This document shows, one piece after another, positions 42,475 through 52,998 of a DNA stretch of 64,000 nucleotides. This stretch comes from Clostridia bacterium (lineage in GTDB: Bacteria; Bacillota; Clostridia; UBA1381). The translations under genes and the position numbers were made by a program. The notes under the pieces were generated by a model. That model made no database searches, was not told the origin of the DNA, and was given only the letters and a program-made list of their open reading frames with translations. The stretch covers positions 57,185 through 121,184 of the forward strand of contig JAGBHE010000092.1 of NCBI GenBank assembly GCA_017935675.1, written 5' to 3'. The first letter of the stretch is position 1; each line of letters starts with the position of its first letter.

Positions 42475-45276
42475 TCAATCACCTCTGACAATCTCATAGA
42501 AAATAGTATTATTTGCATTTGTAATTTTGAATTTTGTATAACCGTTTGAATCCTTTGAGACTCCCACTCTTCCCGTTCTTTGACCCGATGAATCAAGTGA
42601 ATAAACAGAATAATCACCCTTAAGCTTCAAGGTTACATTCCCTGAAATTCCCTCAACTAAAATTGGTGCTTTGCCCTCTGAAAGATAAATATTTTTTTCA
42701 ACGTTTATAAGTGAGCCGCTGTTTTGCGCTCCGCAGGCAGCCGTAAATAAAAGCCTGTCAGATTCAGAAATCTTTTTATTATCTATAGCGCAAAGTGCTG
42801 CGGTAGTATAAATATTATCTGATGACATTTTAAATGAAGGCATTTCATTTTCAAAGTCATAAAAGCCTGTCATTGCTTCTGAATTTGGGGTTCTGACTTC
42901 AAAATACCCATCACTTGATGCCCAATAAATATTATCCGTTTTTATTACTTTCAGAGAATCATTATCAAATGCCGGCAAGGAGTCATGAGATTTATCAAGC
43001 GAAAACCTTGAGTTTTTGCATATGAACTTTTTAAAATCAACAGATGCGCCGCCTAATATTTCATCATTTACCTTAACCTCGGTATTATTTATATTTCCGA
43101 CTGTATAGAATATTTGAGCTCCTATTCCAAGCATAGCGCTTCTTACAGGATTACCGAAAGCAGAATATACATTTTCAATTGCTTCTCCGTTTTGATAGCT
43201 CCCGTTTGCAATGTTATAATAAATCATGTTCCAATTATTTTGTCCGCCGATTGCTCCTGCCATAACAGGAAATGCAGAAAAATATAGATTCGGAGAAGCT
43301 GCACCATAGCCTGATACATAAGGCTTATTATATATTGCATTCTCTGCTGCCTCTTTAAATCCAGAAACAAGCGGATTATCAGTCGGTGAGAAAAAAACAT
43401 CCGACATTATGGCAGAACCCGGCTTCTCATTTGTTTTTGAAAGCGCCTTTGCAAAAATAAAATTCTTTGCAGAAAAATCCGAATTTTTCAGAAGCTGCTC
43501 TCTGAGTAACAGTTCATTTGACTTATCAGAATAAGCAAGAGGAATGCTGTCTCCGTTTTTAGCTGTTCTGTGCTTAGACATTTGAGAGGCTATGCTGGTA
43601 TTGCCTGTAAAAAGAATGTCACCCGATATTTTTTTCATCTCGGAAAAATACTTATTTTCCGCCTCCATAATAAAGTTAAAAACATCATTTTTATATACAT
43701 CTGTTTTTATAGGTGATTGCCAGGAACCATTAAACTTAATACTCTTGTCATCTAAAGATTCATTATCATTTTTATCGGTATCGCCCCAAGCCTCTTTTAA
43801 ATTTTTATCAGAGACATATTTTGATGCAAGAAAATTATTAAAATCTAATCTGATTTCTTCTTTATATTCAGGGCTTTTAACGGATTTATCACCATATCCC
43901 TCCTCAAACATAAAAGCTGACTTATCCGAACAAACTTCAACAAATGCAATAGCAGGATCATCTATAAGCTTCATTTCAGTATATGGATTATATAAATCCA
44001 ATAACATTTTAAAATATTTTTTTTGCATTGATATAAGCTCATCGCAAAAATATCCTTCTATTCCAAAGCCTTTTGAAAATTCCGGAACATTATCAGCAGC
44101 GTAATATTCAAAATTTGAAACAGCTGAAATATATGAGTACACACCATTTTTCTTTAGCTCGGAAATAAAGAAAAGAAACCTGTCTTCTTTATCCTTGTCA
44201 AATGAAGAATGAATTGTGCCGTTAAATAATCCATTATCAAAATTTCTGAATCTTATTAAATTTACACCCATTTGAGCAATTCTTTTTGCCACTTTCACCG
44301 CTTCACTCTTTTCGGGGAAACAAGCTTCACCGCTGATATCTGCTCCCCAAAACTTCGCTTCTGTTCCATTCTCAAATTTTAATTTTTCTCCGTTTGAGCT
44401 TACCCTGCCGTGCTTACCTGCCGGAGCATCAATAAGAAATGAAAAATCAATCGGCGAATTCTCTATTTTTTCAACATCCTCAGGCTTATATTCATACCAT
44501 CCATATGTTGAAGTAGTGCATTTCTTTGAATTTTCAGTTGCCGGCAAATACGGACCTGAATCTGTTAATGTTATGCCCATTATCATTATATATGCGCCGC
44601 TGCCTTCGGTTTCAAGCTTTAAATTTTTAACCTTCTTTTCAGGATGCGGATTATTCATGGCAAAAAGGTAAAGACTTCTCATAGTTCCGTCACCCTTTTG
44701 AACTGACCATACAGGTCTGCAATAATCGTATGATGCCTTTCCCCAGAAATCACATATGTAAATATTTTGAGCAATATTTACATAGCTCTCGCTTCCGTCA
44801 GAATACACCCAAGAGTATTTTCCGCAGTTTCCGCTCGCCCACGGTGATGCGTGAACAAAATATGCACCTGCAGTAACTCTGTCTATCGGTATCTCAACCT
44901 TTGTCGGTAATCCCGAGTCATTCTGTCCTCTGAGTCCCAAAACAGCTTTTTGATTGTTTTGAGCCGGATTAATAAAATCAAACGGTATGCCGAGCATTTC
45001 CTGCTTTCCAAAGCTATTAAACATTCTAAGGTCGTTTTCACCTTGGTCAGACCAGCCTCCTTGAAAATCTCCTGCCACATCATCTCTTATGTCACGGTTA
45101 ACATATTTTTTTAAATCAATAGGAGTAAATATTTGCGGCATTTGAGAAAGCTGTTTTTCCGTTAACATTCCAATTTCTACAGCAAATTCTTCAGGTATAT
45201 TTTCAGCAGCCGCATTTATATTCGCAGTTAACATTCCGAAAATTATAATAGTCGATAACATCCTTCTAAAATTCAT
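42475..45276 (-). CDS. Large secreted glycoside-hydrolase-like protein with altered catalytic motif
   Basis: A 933-residue exported protein with signal peptide (MLSTIIIFGMLTANINAAA). Residues ~60-250 form a beta domain (DFQGGWSDQGENDLRMF) resembling a carbohydrate-binding module. From ~300, KFWGADISGEACFPEKSEAVKVAKRIAQMGVNLIRFRNFD opens a TIM-barrel of the clan-A type. Where relatives usually have DDPAIxxxEIxNEN, this one reads DDPAIAFVEVCSDKSA (about 439-455), so the Asn-Glu acid/base pair appears replaced by Ser-Asp. It may be a binding protein or use another residue. No exact GH family is assigned. Confidence 0.7.
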   Translation of the reverse strand: MNFRRMLSTIIIFGMLTANINAAAENIPEEFAVEIGMLTEKQLSQMPQIFTPIDLKKYVNRDIRDDVAGDFQGGWSDQGENDLRMFNSFGKQEMLGIPFDFINPAQNNQKAVLGLRGQNDSGLPTKVEIPIDRVTAGAYFVHASPWASGNCGKYSWVYSDGSESYVNIAQNIYICDFWGKASYDYCRPVWSVQKGDGTMRSLYLFAMNNPHPEKKVKNLKLETEGSGAYIMIMGITLTDSGPYLPATENSKKCTTSTYGWYEYKPEDVEKIENSPIDFSFLIDAPAGKHGRVSSNGEKLKFENGTEAKFWGADISGEACFPEKSEAVKVAKRIAQMGVNLIRFRNFDNGLFNGTIHSSFDKDKEDRFLFFISELKKNGVYSYISAVSNFEYYAADNVPEFSKGFGIEGYFCDELISMQKKYFKMLLDLYNPYTEMKLIDDPAIAFVEVCSDKSAFMFEEGYGDKSVKSPEYKEEIRLDFNNFLASKYVSDKNLKEAWGDTDKNDNESLDDKSIKFNGSWQSPIKTDVYKNDVFNFIMEAENKYFSEMKKISGDILFTGNTSIASQMSKHRTAKNGDSIPLAYSDKSNELLLREQLLKNSDFSAKNFIFAKALSKTNEKPGSAIMSDVFFSPTDNPLVSGFKEAAENAIYNKPYVSGYGAASPNLYFSAFPVMAGAIGGQNNWNMIYYNIANGSYQNGEAIENVYSAFGNPVRSAMLGIGAQIFYTVGNINNTEVKVNDEILGGASVDFKKFICKNSRFSLDKSHDSLPAFDNDSLKVIKTDNIYWASSDGYFEVRTPNSEAMTGFYDFENEMPSFKMSSDNIYTTAALCAIDNKKISESDRLLFTAACGAQNSGSLINVEKNIYLSEGKAPILVEGISGNVTLKLKGDYSVYSLDSSGQRTGRVGVSKDSNGYTKFKITNANNTIFYEIVRGD

Positions 45277-45338
45277 CTTGCTTACTTATTCCCTTTCTTT
45301 TTAATTAAGTTATTCAGATATAAATATTATTCCGGCAA

Positions 45339-46868
45339 TTAATTAATCTTTTCAAGTGTTAATGTTGTCAGTGTAAGCGGAGCAACAATATATGTTTCAA
45401 GAGCTTCACTGCTTGTTACATCCTCATCTGTTACCGTTATATCGTTTTTTATATTATACTCCCACTGCTCACCTTCACGATAAAATCTGTCAGCATCTCT
45501 ATAATCACCATGAACCGTTCTTATATGTTTTACTTTGTACCTATTTTCTCCGAAATCAAATTTATATTTAACATTATCTTCATCAAACCTGTTTAATAAG
45601 AATAATGTAATATCTCCGTTGTCAGACTTGATTGCACCGCCTGAAACAAACGAGGCAGTATCTCTGTCGTAATTATCAAGTTTAGTTTCCAAAATATCTC
45701 CAACACCATAGTTTACAAATGATTTTAATATCTCACCTGTTGGAGTAAGATGAGTTATTCCATCTTTATCATTATAGCAAATTGCCCAAACCGATGAATT
45801 AATATGATGATTTGCTGCAATTACTATCGATTTATCAAGCCATGCCCTCATATACCATTCAGCAAGGCCGGTTGCTCCCCAAATTGTATGAGGAAGCATA
45901 TAATCATATGGGTTTTCCTTATTATATGAATAAGAATTCGGTGCAACAGCATGCTCGGATAAATAAAGCTTTATCCTGTCCGAACCCGTTATTTCCAAAA
46001 TATCATTTTTAATTTTATCTATCGCAGGATTTGCTCTTGTTATAAAGTCGGCAGGATAGTAGTAGTGAACAGATAAATAATCTGTTTGGTCACCAAGCGC
46101 CTTTAAAACCTCTCTGTTCCAATTCTGCGAATAATCACTTCTATTCCATGAATCAGTAGCTGCCTGAATGCTGATTGCTGCATCAGGATCCATACTCTTT
46201 ATTAAATCTATTGCTTTTTTTCCGCGTGTAATATATTCTTCAACAGTTAAATTTCCGTCTTCCCAATCGAGCTCGTTTCCTATCTCCCAGCAATAAACAT
46301 TAACCGGATTTTCAAATCCGTATGATTTCCTGACTTCTGCCCAGTTTATTCCACCGTTATAATTAACAGTTCCATCGCCAATCATAAATTCTATTAAATC
46401 CGCCATATTTTCATAAGTATCCGAAAATATATTAACAGTATAACAAATTTCCGGATTATCAACAGCAGCGTAAAGATATTCGAGCCATTCACAAATACCT
46501 TCATATACCTTATTTGTTACAGACCACATTGTTTGATTTTTTCTTTGTGCTATAGGTCCGAATGCATCCTTCCATGCAAAGAAAGAAGATGAGCTTCCTG
46601 CTTTTCTTGTAAAGGACAGCATATTACCTAATTCCTTTGGAAATGAAGGTCTCATAACAACATTATTTTGAGAATCTATTACTTGTGTCAATGAGTGCAC
46701 ACCCGTGCTCCACTCCATGTTAATGCCATATAATTCCTTTAGCGCTTTATCTGTTACAACTGAGTCATTTACACTCATATTGTACTCCTTATCCTCTGCA
46801 TAAGCAGAAAAATTCACAGAAGAAATTGCTAAAGCCAACGATATTATCTTTAATGTTATCTTTTTCAT
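45339..46868 (-). CDS. Secreted glycoside hydrolase, clan A (GH51/GH39-like)
   Basis: A 509-residue exported protein with signal peptide (KITLKIISLALAISSVNFSAYA) and a TIM-barrel enzyme. CWEIGNELDW carries the likely acid/base Glu199, and KLYLSEHAV carries the likely nucleophile Glu305, at the spacing of clan-A retaining enzymes. A C-terminal beta sandwich follows (ITLFLLNRFDEDNVKYKFDFG). Closest by eye to arabinofuranosidase-like enzymes, but family and substrate are unproven. It lies after a strong hairpin and has GGAGG upstream. Confidence 0.8.
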   Translation of the reverse strand: MKKITLKIISLALAISSVNFSAYAEDKEYNMSVNDSVVTDKALKELYGINMEWSTGVHSLTQVIDSQNNVVMRPSFPKELGNMLSFTRKAGSSSSFFAWKDAFGPIAQRKNQTMWSVTNKVYEGICEWLEYLYAAVDNPEICYTVNIFSDTYENMADLIEFMIGDGTVNYNGGINWAEVRKSYGFENPVNVYCWEIGNELDWEDGNLTVEEYITRGKKAIDLIKSMDPDAAISIQAATDSWNRSDYSQNWNREVLKALGDQTDYLSVHYYYPADFITRANPAIDKIKNDILEITGSDRIKLYLSEHAVAPNSYSYNKENPYDYMLPHTIWGATGLAEWYMRAWLDKSIVIAANHHINSSVWAICYNDKDGITHLTPTGEILKSFVNYGVGDILETKLDNYDRDTASFVSGGAIKSDNGDITLFLLNRFDEDNVKYKFDFGENRYKVKHIRTVHGDYRDADRFYREGEQWEYNIKNDITVTDEDVTSSEALETYIVAPLTLTTLTLEKIN

Positions 46869-46886
46869 ATTTGACCTCCTTCATAT

Positions 46887-46931
46887 TTTTAGTTGTATGC
46901 ACGGGATTACCTCCCGTGCATACAACTAAAA
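46887..46931 (-). terminator. Strong intercistronic hairpin inside the polysaccharide locus
   Basis: AGTTGTATGCACGGG (46891-46905) and CCCGTGCATACAACT (46913-46927) pair over 15 bp, extended by A/T runs on both sides (TTTT...AAAA). It begins 13 bases after the 1489-residue protein gene and may terminate part of the transcription or protect the upstream message, lowering expression of the downstream genes. Confidence 0.8.
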
Positions 46932-46943
46932 GTTGTTTTACTA

Positions 46944-49900
46944 TTATACCGCCGGTCTCAAAGTTGCGTCATTCCATGCAAACAATTTAACCGTACAGTT
47001 ATCTGTGTATGTACCTAAAACGGGGACACCCACACTGCCAAAATATCTGACATTATTTTCGGGAACTGTGCTGTAGACTGAATTTACCCCTATTAACGCA
47101 CCGTTTTCATCATAAACAGCCGCATATACCTGAACCTTTTCTTTTGCAGCATTTACTAAGCTGAATGATACATTAACAGTTTTTGAATTGCCGTTATATG
47201 ATGTCTTTGAAATTTTAAGCTCAGAATCTTGAGTTGTATCTCTGTATTGAACGCCTGAAATTTTCAAATTATCGATACAGATTTGTGCATTTGTTGCATA
47301 AATCCCTACTTTACCTTCAGTTGTGTTCGACTTCATCCAGTTTCCGATATCTACTTTTACTTCTTCATGCGCTGCATCGCTTATATAAACATTTGGCTTT
47401 GTTGGATTTGTAAATTGAATTCTAAGATGAATTTTACTTCCCTTATTTGATTTGAAGGTATCAGCAAATCCAAAATCATTAGTATCTATAGCGTTGGATG
47501 CAGTATCAAATATACTTACTCTTGTGTCTTGACAAGCTGAATGCGAAACTGTTCCATAGTTTGCACTCGTTCCGTCCCAGCCATAGATAAAGCCGCCGGA
47601 ATACTTATGTCCTCCTGACACATCTGCGCTCCCGGGAGCTAACCACATATCAGCCTCCATTTGAAGTCCGTTCTTTTGAACAACATCCAGTCCCGGAATT
47701 GTTACTACATACGGAAGATCAGTATTTCCGACATCAAGATGAATGTATTTGTTGCCGTCTGCTTCGGCCTCAATTGACCATCCGCAGCCGCCGTTGCCTA
47801 AGTTTGTATAACCATATGTATCAACAGCATTTGTGATTTTCTTCCAGTCGCCTCTTCCGAGTGTATAGCTTTCGAAATCGTCCTCAAATATAAACGCTTC
47901 GTTAACCTTTGAAATTACTGTACAATCAAGAATCTTTGTAAAATCACCATATACGACTTTAATCTTATAGTTTGAAGTTTCTCCTACTCTCTCTGATGTT
48001 ATTTGAGCCTTATCTGTTACATCAGAAGATACACCATTCTTGATTTGTGTTACTTTAACAGCTTGAATAGCATCATCAACTGAAACAAACACATGATTTG
48101 CAGTATTAAATGCTGCATCATACACTACTGTATCTGCCACAAGCTTTTTTTGTTTTGCATGAATTTCTAAATTATCCATGCAAATTTTTGCATTATATGC
48201 GTATAGTCCAACTAAACCTTCTGTTGTATTTGTCTTCATCCAGTTTCCGATATCTACTTTTACTTCTTCATGTGCTGCATCGCTTATATAAACATTTGGC
48301 TTTGTTGGGTTTGTAAATTGAATTCTAAGATGAATTTTACTTCCCTTATTTGATTGGAAGGTATCAGCGAATCCAAAATCATTAGTATCTATAGCGTTGG
48401 ATGCAGTATCAAATATACTTACTCTTGTGTCTTGACAAGCTGAATGCGAAACTGTTCCATAGTTTGCACTCGTTCCGTCCCAGCCGTAGATAAAGCCGCC
48501 TGAGTACTTATGTGAACCTGACGGTGATTTACTTCCGGGATAAGCCCATATATCAGCTTCCATCTCAAGCCCATTCTTCTGAACCACATCAAGACCCGGG
48601 ATTGTAACTACATAAGGACCGTCTGTATATTCACAGTCGAGATAAATATATTTGTTTCCTGTTCCATCCTGTTCAATACTCCAGCCTGCGCCTTGAGTTC
48701 CTAAATTAGCATACCCGTAATTATCAACAGCGTTTGTGATTTTCTTCCAATCACCTCTTCCGAGTGTATAGCTTTCAAAATCATCTGTCCAGCTTACATC
48801 CTGAAGAACCTCACTGTATTCTCCTTCTGCATAGAATTCAGCTTTATCACCTGTAATTTTAAGGTTATCAATTATAATTTCAGAGCCAAGCGAGAAAAGA
48901 CCGATTTCACCATATGCATTTGATGTGGATGAAATTGTATTTGAAGCCGGATAATTTACACCGTCAACATAAATTTCGGGTTGAATTTCATTGTTTCCAA
49001 ATACAGCTTTAAAATGAACTGTCTTATTTGCTGTTACAAAATCAGAGCCACCGATTTCACCCTTTGCAATCGTTGAAGGCTCAGCAGAATCCATAACAAC
49101 AAATCTTCCTGTGCTTTCCCAAGTTCCAAGAGCAGCTGTTCCATTGCCCTCATTTGTCAATCCGTAAACAAATCCGCCTCTTGAGCTCCATGAAGCACTG
49201 TCATATCCGCCTGATGTAATATCAGCTTCAATCGTAAGATTTTTCTTATCTACAAATCCAAGCTCATTAATCACAACACTGCCGATATTGCTCCAATCCT
49301 TTTTTGTATTGATATGAAGCTTTCCGTTTTCAACCCATGCATTTGTATATCCGTTTCTGATTTCATAGCCTGCCGGAAGCTTTCCGTCTGCAATTGCGTC
49401 GAAGCTTTCTTCATATGTAAACGGAGTATTAATTTTAACCTTTTGACTATCAACTAAAACCTTAATGTTATCAACTGTATCCTCTGCATATGAGAAGTAG
49501 AATCCAATTTCCCCTGTCCCTTCACCGGAGTTTGCTCTTGTGAATATAACAGAATCATTTATAGAAAATGCAATATTATCACTGCTTATATTCAGAACTG
49601 CATGAACAGTATTTCCAAGCGACAATCCGCTTACTGCTGAAACCGTGCTTGAAGCACCGCCTGAATAGCTTTCGTCTGATACTTCTGATGAGCTAACCTT
49701 TATAATATGTCCTGAACCTGATGATACTATATTTGATGCTGAGGAAGCCCCGTAAACAATTCCGATGTCATCTCCGAGAGTTAAATCGGCTTCAAGTGTA
49801 TAGCTATTATATTCTTTAAGACTTGATGGTAAATAAATAAAATTTTCGTTAAAGCTCTCATCTGTCAGTTTTAATCTGCCGTCTGCTATTTCAGCAGTAC

Positions 49901-51413
49901 CCTCGTTCAAAACTGCCTGCAAGCTGCCAAGTGAATCTGTTGAAAAATCTTCACTATAAACAGTTTTTGCTGCCTTTGGAGCAAGCTCTAAAGCACAAAT
50001 TGAGTATCCGGGCAAAGTAAATGCCGAAGCATCTTTTCCTTCATCATATGAATATTCTTTTGATGAGATCAAAGACTTTACCGCATTATTTATGCTGTAC
50101 AATCCTTCGCTTCCTGTTATTACTGTGCTCTTAATTAAATTATAGCCTCCGCCTACCACTGAAATTGCAGCATTCTTTTCGCCGGCGCTTTTGTTTACTA
50201 TAAAAAGATTAACCTTGCCATCATCAGCTTTCATAGCAGTGCTTGTAACATCTGTGCCGCTGACAGATGTTGAAACCACATCCTGTCCCATATATTTACT
50301 TACCGCTTTATATGCAAGACCATTTCCTGTTACACCTGAAATATTATTATTGGGATTAACCCAAATTTGTCCCCATTTCCCTGTGTAAACTCCATGATAT
50401 GCAACTATTCCAACCCTTGAGTTATTGAGTGCAGATATATATAAATCAGCCATCTCAAGCGTCCCCCAAAGTGAGTTAGGCTCTTCATTTAAAACTCCCG
50501 AATGAGAACCCGCAACCTCCGATAAAAATATTTTAACATTAGTTGCACCGTTACTGTCAAGAGTATCGGAAACCTTCTTAAACAGCTCTCTCATGATATC
50601 TTGTCTATTCCATGTCATATACCAGTTAAATGAAACATAATCAACTGTGTTTTTCAAATCACTGACTACACCTGATAGAAATTCGTCGTTATATTTGCCG
50701 CTTCTTAAATATTCGTTATACATACTTGTTCCGCCGAGAACAGCTATTTTTGCTGACGCATTTTTACCCTTTACGGCAGTAATAAGCGGTTTAACAAGAG
50801 CAAGATAATCAGCGGCTGTCAGGCTCTCTCCCCAGTCCTGCTCATTTCCCATTTGATAAGCTTGAATTTTAACAGGTTCAGCAAGTCCCGCTGCAATTCT
50901 TTTTGCACCCCATGTTGTTGAAGCATCTCCTTCTAAGAATTCAACAAGGTCTGCTATATCGTTTGCATTTTCATGAATATTAATTGTAAATGTAAACTGA
51001 ACATCAGGATTCATATCCTGCCAATACTTAATCTTTTCAACAAGACCAAACTTTATAGGGCCTGTATACCCCCAAAGAGTAACATCAGGTCTTGATGAAT
51101 AATCCCCGATAGTATCTTTCCAATTAATTTTTGTTGATGCGTCTTCACCTAAACGAATAACCGGATTTTTCATACCGTTAAGTGCTGACTTAAATAAAAT
51201 ATTAGGCGTAAAATCATTATTGTTATAATCCTTAACAAGATTTTCTGAATTTACCGTCCAATCGCTGTTTGCACCAAAAATACTCTCTGACGCCTTGTTG
51301 ATTGTATTTGATGGGTCAACAGTAATTTTTGTTGCTGTGTCTGCATTTGCAACGGTTGCAAAAGATGACACAAGCATACTTGCTGCTACCAAAGCAGAAA
51401 GAAATTTTTTCAT
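46944..51413 (-). CDS. Giant secreted glycoside hydrolase with repeated concanavalin-like modules
   Basis: A 1489-residue exported enzyme. Residues 1-24 are a signal peptide. Residues ~30-480 are a clan-A catalytic barrel (AYQMGNEQDW with Glu191, KIFLSEVAG with Glu299) plus sheet domain, related to the protein at 45339. Then come four laminin-G-like modules: ~495-660 (EDFSTDSLG), ~670-850 (EESFDAIADGKLP) and two near-copies, ~870-1075 and ~1150-1350 (DDFESYTLGRGDWKKITNAVD). A C-terminal domain ends VKLFAWNDATLRP, as in other Clostridia secreted carbohydrate enzymes. The start at 51413 has GGAGGAG upstream. It likely binds and trims polysaccharide outside the cell. Confidence 0.8.
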   Translation of the reverse strand: MKKFLSALVAASMLVSSFATVANADTATKITVDPSNTINKASESIFGANSDWTVNSENLVKDYNNNDFTPNILFKSALNGMKNPVIRLGEDASTKINWKDTIGDYSSRPDVTLWGYTGPIKFGLVEKIKYWQDMNPDVQFTFTINIHENANDIADLVEFLEGDASTTWGAKRIAAGLAEPVKIQAYQMGNEQDWGESLTAADYLALVKPLITAVKGKNASAKIAVLGGTSMYNEYLRSGKYNDEFLSGVVSDLKNTVDYVSFNWYMTWNRQDIMRELFKKVSDTLDSNGATNVKIFLSEVAGSHSGVLNEEPNSLWGTLEMADLYISALNNSRVGIVAYHGVYTGKWGQIWVNPNNNISGVTGNGLAYKAVSKYMGQDVVSTSVSGTDVTSTAMKADDGKVNLFIVNKSAGEKNAAISVVGGGYNLIKSTVITGSEGLYSINNAVKSLISSKEYSYDEGKDASAFTLPGYSICALELAPKAAKTVYSEDFSTDSLGSLQAVLNEGTAEIADGRLKLTDESFNENFIYLPSSLKEYNSYTLEADLTLGDDIGIVYGASSASNIVSSGSGHIIKVSSSEVSDESYSGGASSTVSAVSGLSLGNTVHAVLNISSDNIAFSINDSVIFTRANSGEGTGEIGFYFSYAEDTVDNIKVLVDSQKVKINTPFTYEESFDAIADGKLPAGYEIRNGYTNAWVENGKLHINTKKDWSNIGSVVINELGFVDKKNLTIEADITSGGYDSASWSSRGGFVYGLTNEGNGTAALGTWESTGRFVVMDSAEPSTIAKGEIGGSDFVTANKTVHFKAVFGNNEIQPEIYVDGVNYPASNTISSTSNAYGEIGLFSLGSEIIIDNLKITGDKAEFYAEGEYSEVLQDVSWTDDFESYTLGRGDWKKITNAVDNYGYANLGTQGAGWSIEQDGTGNKYIYLDCEYTDGPYVVTIPGLDVVQKNGLEMEADIWAYPGSKSPSGSHKYSGGFIYGWDGTSANYGTVSHSACQDTRVSIFDTASNAIDTNDFGFADTFQSNKGSKIHLRIQFTNPTKPNVYISDAAHEEVKVDIGNWMKTNTTEGLVGLYAYNAKICMDNLEIHAKQKKLVADTVVYDAAFNTANHVFVSVDDAIQAVKVTQIKNGVSSDVTDKAQITSERVGETSNYKIKVVYGDFTKILDCTVISKVNEAFIFEDDFESYTLGRGDWKKITNAVDTYGYTNLGNGGCGWSIEAEADGNKYIHLDVGNTDLPYVVTIPGLDVVQKNGLQMEADMWLAPGSADVSGGHKYSGGFIYGWDGTSANYGTVSHSACQDTRVSIFDTASNAIDTNDFGFADTFKSNKGSKIHLRIQFTNPTKPNVYISDAAHEEVKVDIGNWMKSNTTEGKVGIYATNAQICIDNLKISGVQYRDTTQDSELKISKTSYNGNSKTVNVSFSLVNAAKEKVQVYAAVYDENGALIGVNSVYSTVPENNVRYFGSVGVPVLGTYTDNCTVKLFAWNDATLRPAV
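47341..47605 (-). repeat. Near-identical intragenic duplication, copy 1
   Basis: This stretch matches 48244-48508 at an offset of 903 bases (301 codons) with about seven differences. It encodes the latter part of the two laminin-G-like modules of the 1489-residue protein; the similarity extends more weakly to about 47880. Confidence 0.85.
48244..48508 (-). repeat. Near-identical intragenic duplication, copy 2
   Basis: Partner of 47341-47605. Flanking parts of the module are diverged (SPSGSHKYSGG versus DVSGGHKYSGG), so the central identity points to recent duplication or gene conversion. Confidence 0.85.
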
Positions 51414-51432
51414 AGTATTCTCCTCCTCATAT

Positions 51433-52983
51433 TTATATATCAAGTGCATCAGTTAAAGCGAACTGCGGCGAGTTTATGTCAGATATAAAATATATTTTTA
51501 TGCTTTCCTGAGGTGTGTCGTATATATCTATAAACTCAATACCTTGTAATGCACCCGATGACAAAGTTACTTTTTTATAAACAAGCTTATTTAACATTCC
51601 GTCATTTTCACAAGCTACTGCTACAATTATTGACTGTTCGTTTAAGGAATTATTTTTTACATTCACACTTACACCATTGGTAATTCTCTTAGCTCCTGAT
51701 ACAGCTATTAAATCACCTGTTTTGAAATATACTGATGACTTGGATTTTATACCGGTAACAGAGGTTACTCCTGTAGTATCAATTCTGTATTTTGACGTTG
51801 CACAAAGTTCGGGAAGAGTAATAACAACCTTTTTAGAACTCAATTGAGCAAGTGAAATATTACTAACCTCTTCATTACCTAAAAATACCTTAATATTATC
51901 ATTCGTAATTGTGCTTGAATCAATATCTGAATTAAAGCTTATTGCAGTTTTTCCGCCGCCAATCGGAACTGCCTTTGATGATACGAGAGATACAGTTAAA
52001 TCCATGCTTCTGACAGTAATGTTATCGACATATGCACAGGTTTCTCCCTTTGTGGCTGTTGTAGAAGCAGCACAATAATCAAATCCGGCTCTTTTATCAG
52101 CAAAGCTATAACCTGTAATTTCATGTGTTGATGTGAAAATCTCCGCTCCCGAATTTCTGTCCCTCATTACTATTACACATTTAGGTACATCCTCGCCAAG
52201 CCGCAATAATATTTCGACGGTATACCATTTCAAAGCATCAACCTTATGCGTTTCCGCTCCGCCGAAAAGCTCTGCATTCATTTCACCATCAAACCTTAAC
52301 AGAGTATATTTTGATTTTCTTCCCTGCATAATTCCGCTAAGCTGCAAATAATTGGGTTCTGAAAAGCTGCCCTCAGTTAATGATATTTCGAATGAACCGT
52401 TTGACGCAACAGATTTCAAATAAATGTCACTGGACCAAAGTGTATTTTCACAAAGCTCAACATCATCATCTCCATATGTTGAATATGTATCAATATATGT
52501 GTTTCCGGCCGGGTTCATTCTAAGCGCCTTTCCGCCGCCGGGCGCAGCATCTACAGCCAGGCGTCTGTTATACAGGTTAAATCCTGCATCTACTCCGCCC
52601 TTGCCATTAAGCTCTGTCATACATGCGGAATATCTTCCGTGCCATCCGTTTCCGAGTCCGCCGAAAACAGCATTTAATGTTTTTTCGCCGGTTTTTGCAT
52701 ATGTACAAACATTTTCTGCTGCATTGCCTGTGTATACGTCACTTCCGGAATATATACCTCCGGCAGCATTCATAATAAATGAATTATTAAGCTCTGCTTC
52801 ACCAAGCTCCGGATGTTCCGGGCATGTTATCGTATATGTAACCGCTGAATCACTGTATACAGCATTCGTTTGATATTTTTCAAAGTTTTCCGAATATGGC
52901 TCAAACTCAGCAAACGAATCCACTATTCCTAACGACAAAACAGCTGCTATGATACCAAACAGCAAATTTATTCTTTTACTCAT
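51433..52983 (-). CDS. Secreted carbohydrate-binding-type protein
   Basis: A 516-residue exported protein with signal peptide (INLLFGIIAAVLSLGIVDSFA). Residues ~27-330 are a jelly-roll-like region (YSENFEKYQTNAV, TLLRFDGEMNAELFGG, YVDNITVRSMD), residues ~335-425 an Ig-like domain (ISFNSDIDSSTITNDNIKVF, TSVTGIKSKSSVYF), and the end (ESIKIYFISDINSPQF) resembles the C-terminal domain of the giant hydrolase. No catalytic residues are recognised. It lies between the importer genes and the giant hydrolase, suggesting substrate binding. Confidence 0.72.
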   Translation of the reverse strand: MSKRINLLFGIIAAVLSLGIVDSFAEFEPYSENFEKYQTNAVYSDSAVTYTITCPEHPELGEAELNNSFIMNAAGGIYSGSDVYTGNAAENVCTYAKTGEKTLNAVFGGLGNGWHGRYSACMTELNGKGGVDAGFNLYNRRLAVDAAPGGGKALRMNPAGNTYIDTYSTYGDDDVELCENTLWSSDIYLKSVASNGSFEISLTEGSFSEPNYLQLSGIMQGRKSKYTLLRFDGEMNAELFGGAETHKVDALKWYTVEILLRLGEDVPKCVIVMRDRNSGAEIFTSTHEITGYSFADKRAGFDYCAASTTATKGETCAYVDNITVRSMDLTVSLVSSKAVPIGGGKTAISFNSDIDSSTITNDNIKVFLGNEEVSNISLAQLSSKKVVITLPELCATSKYRIDTTGVTSVTGIKSKSSVYFKTGDLIAVSGAKRITNGVSVNVKNNSLNEQSIIVAVACENDGMLNKLVYKKVTLSSGALQGIEFIDIYDTPQESIKIYFISDINSPQFALTDALDI

Positions 52984-52998
52984 TATACATTCATCTCC

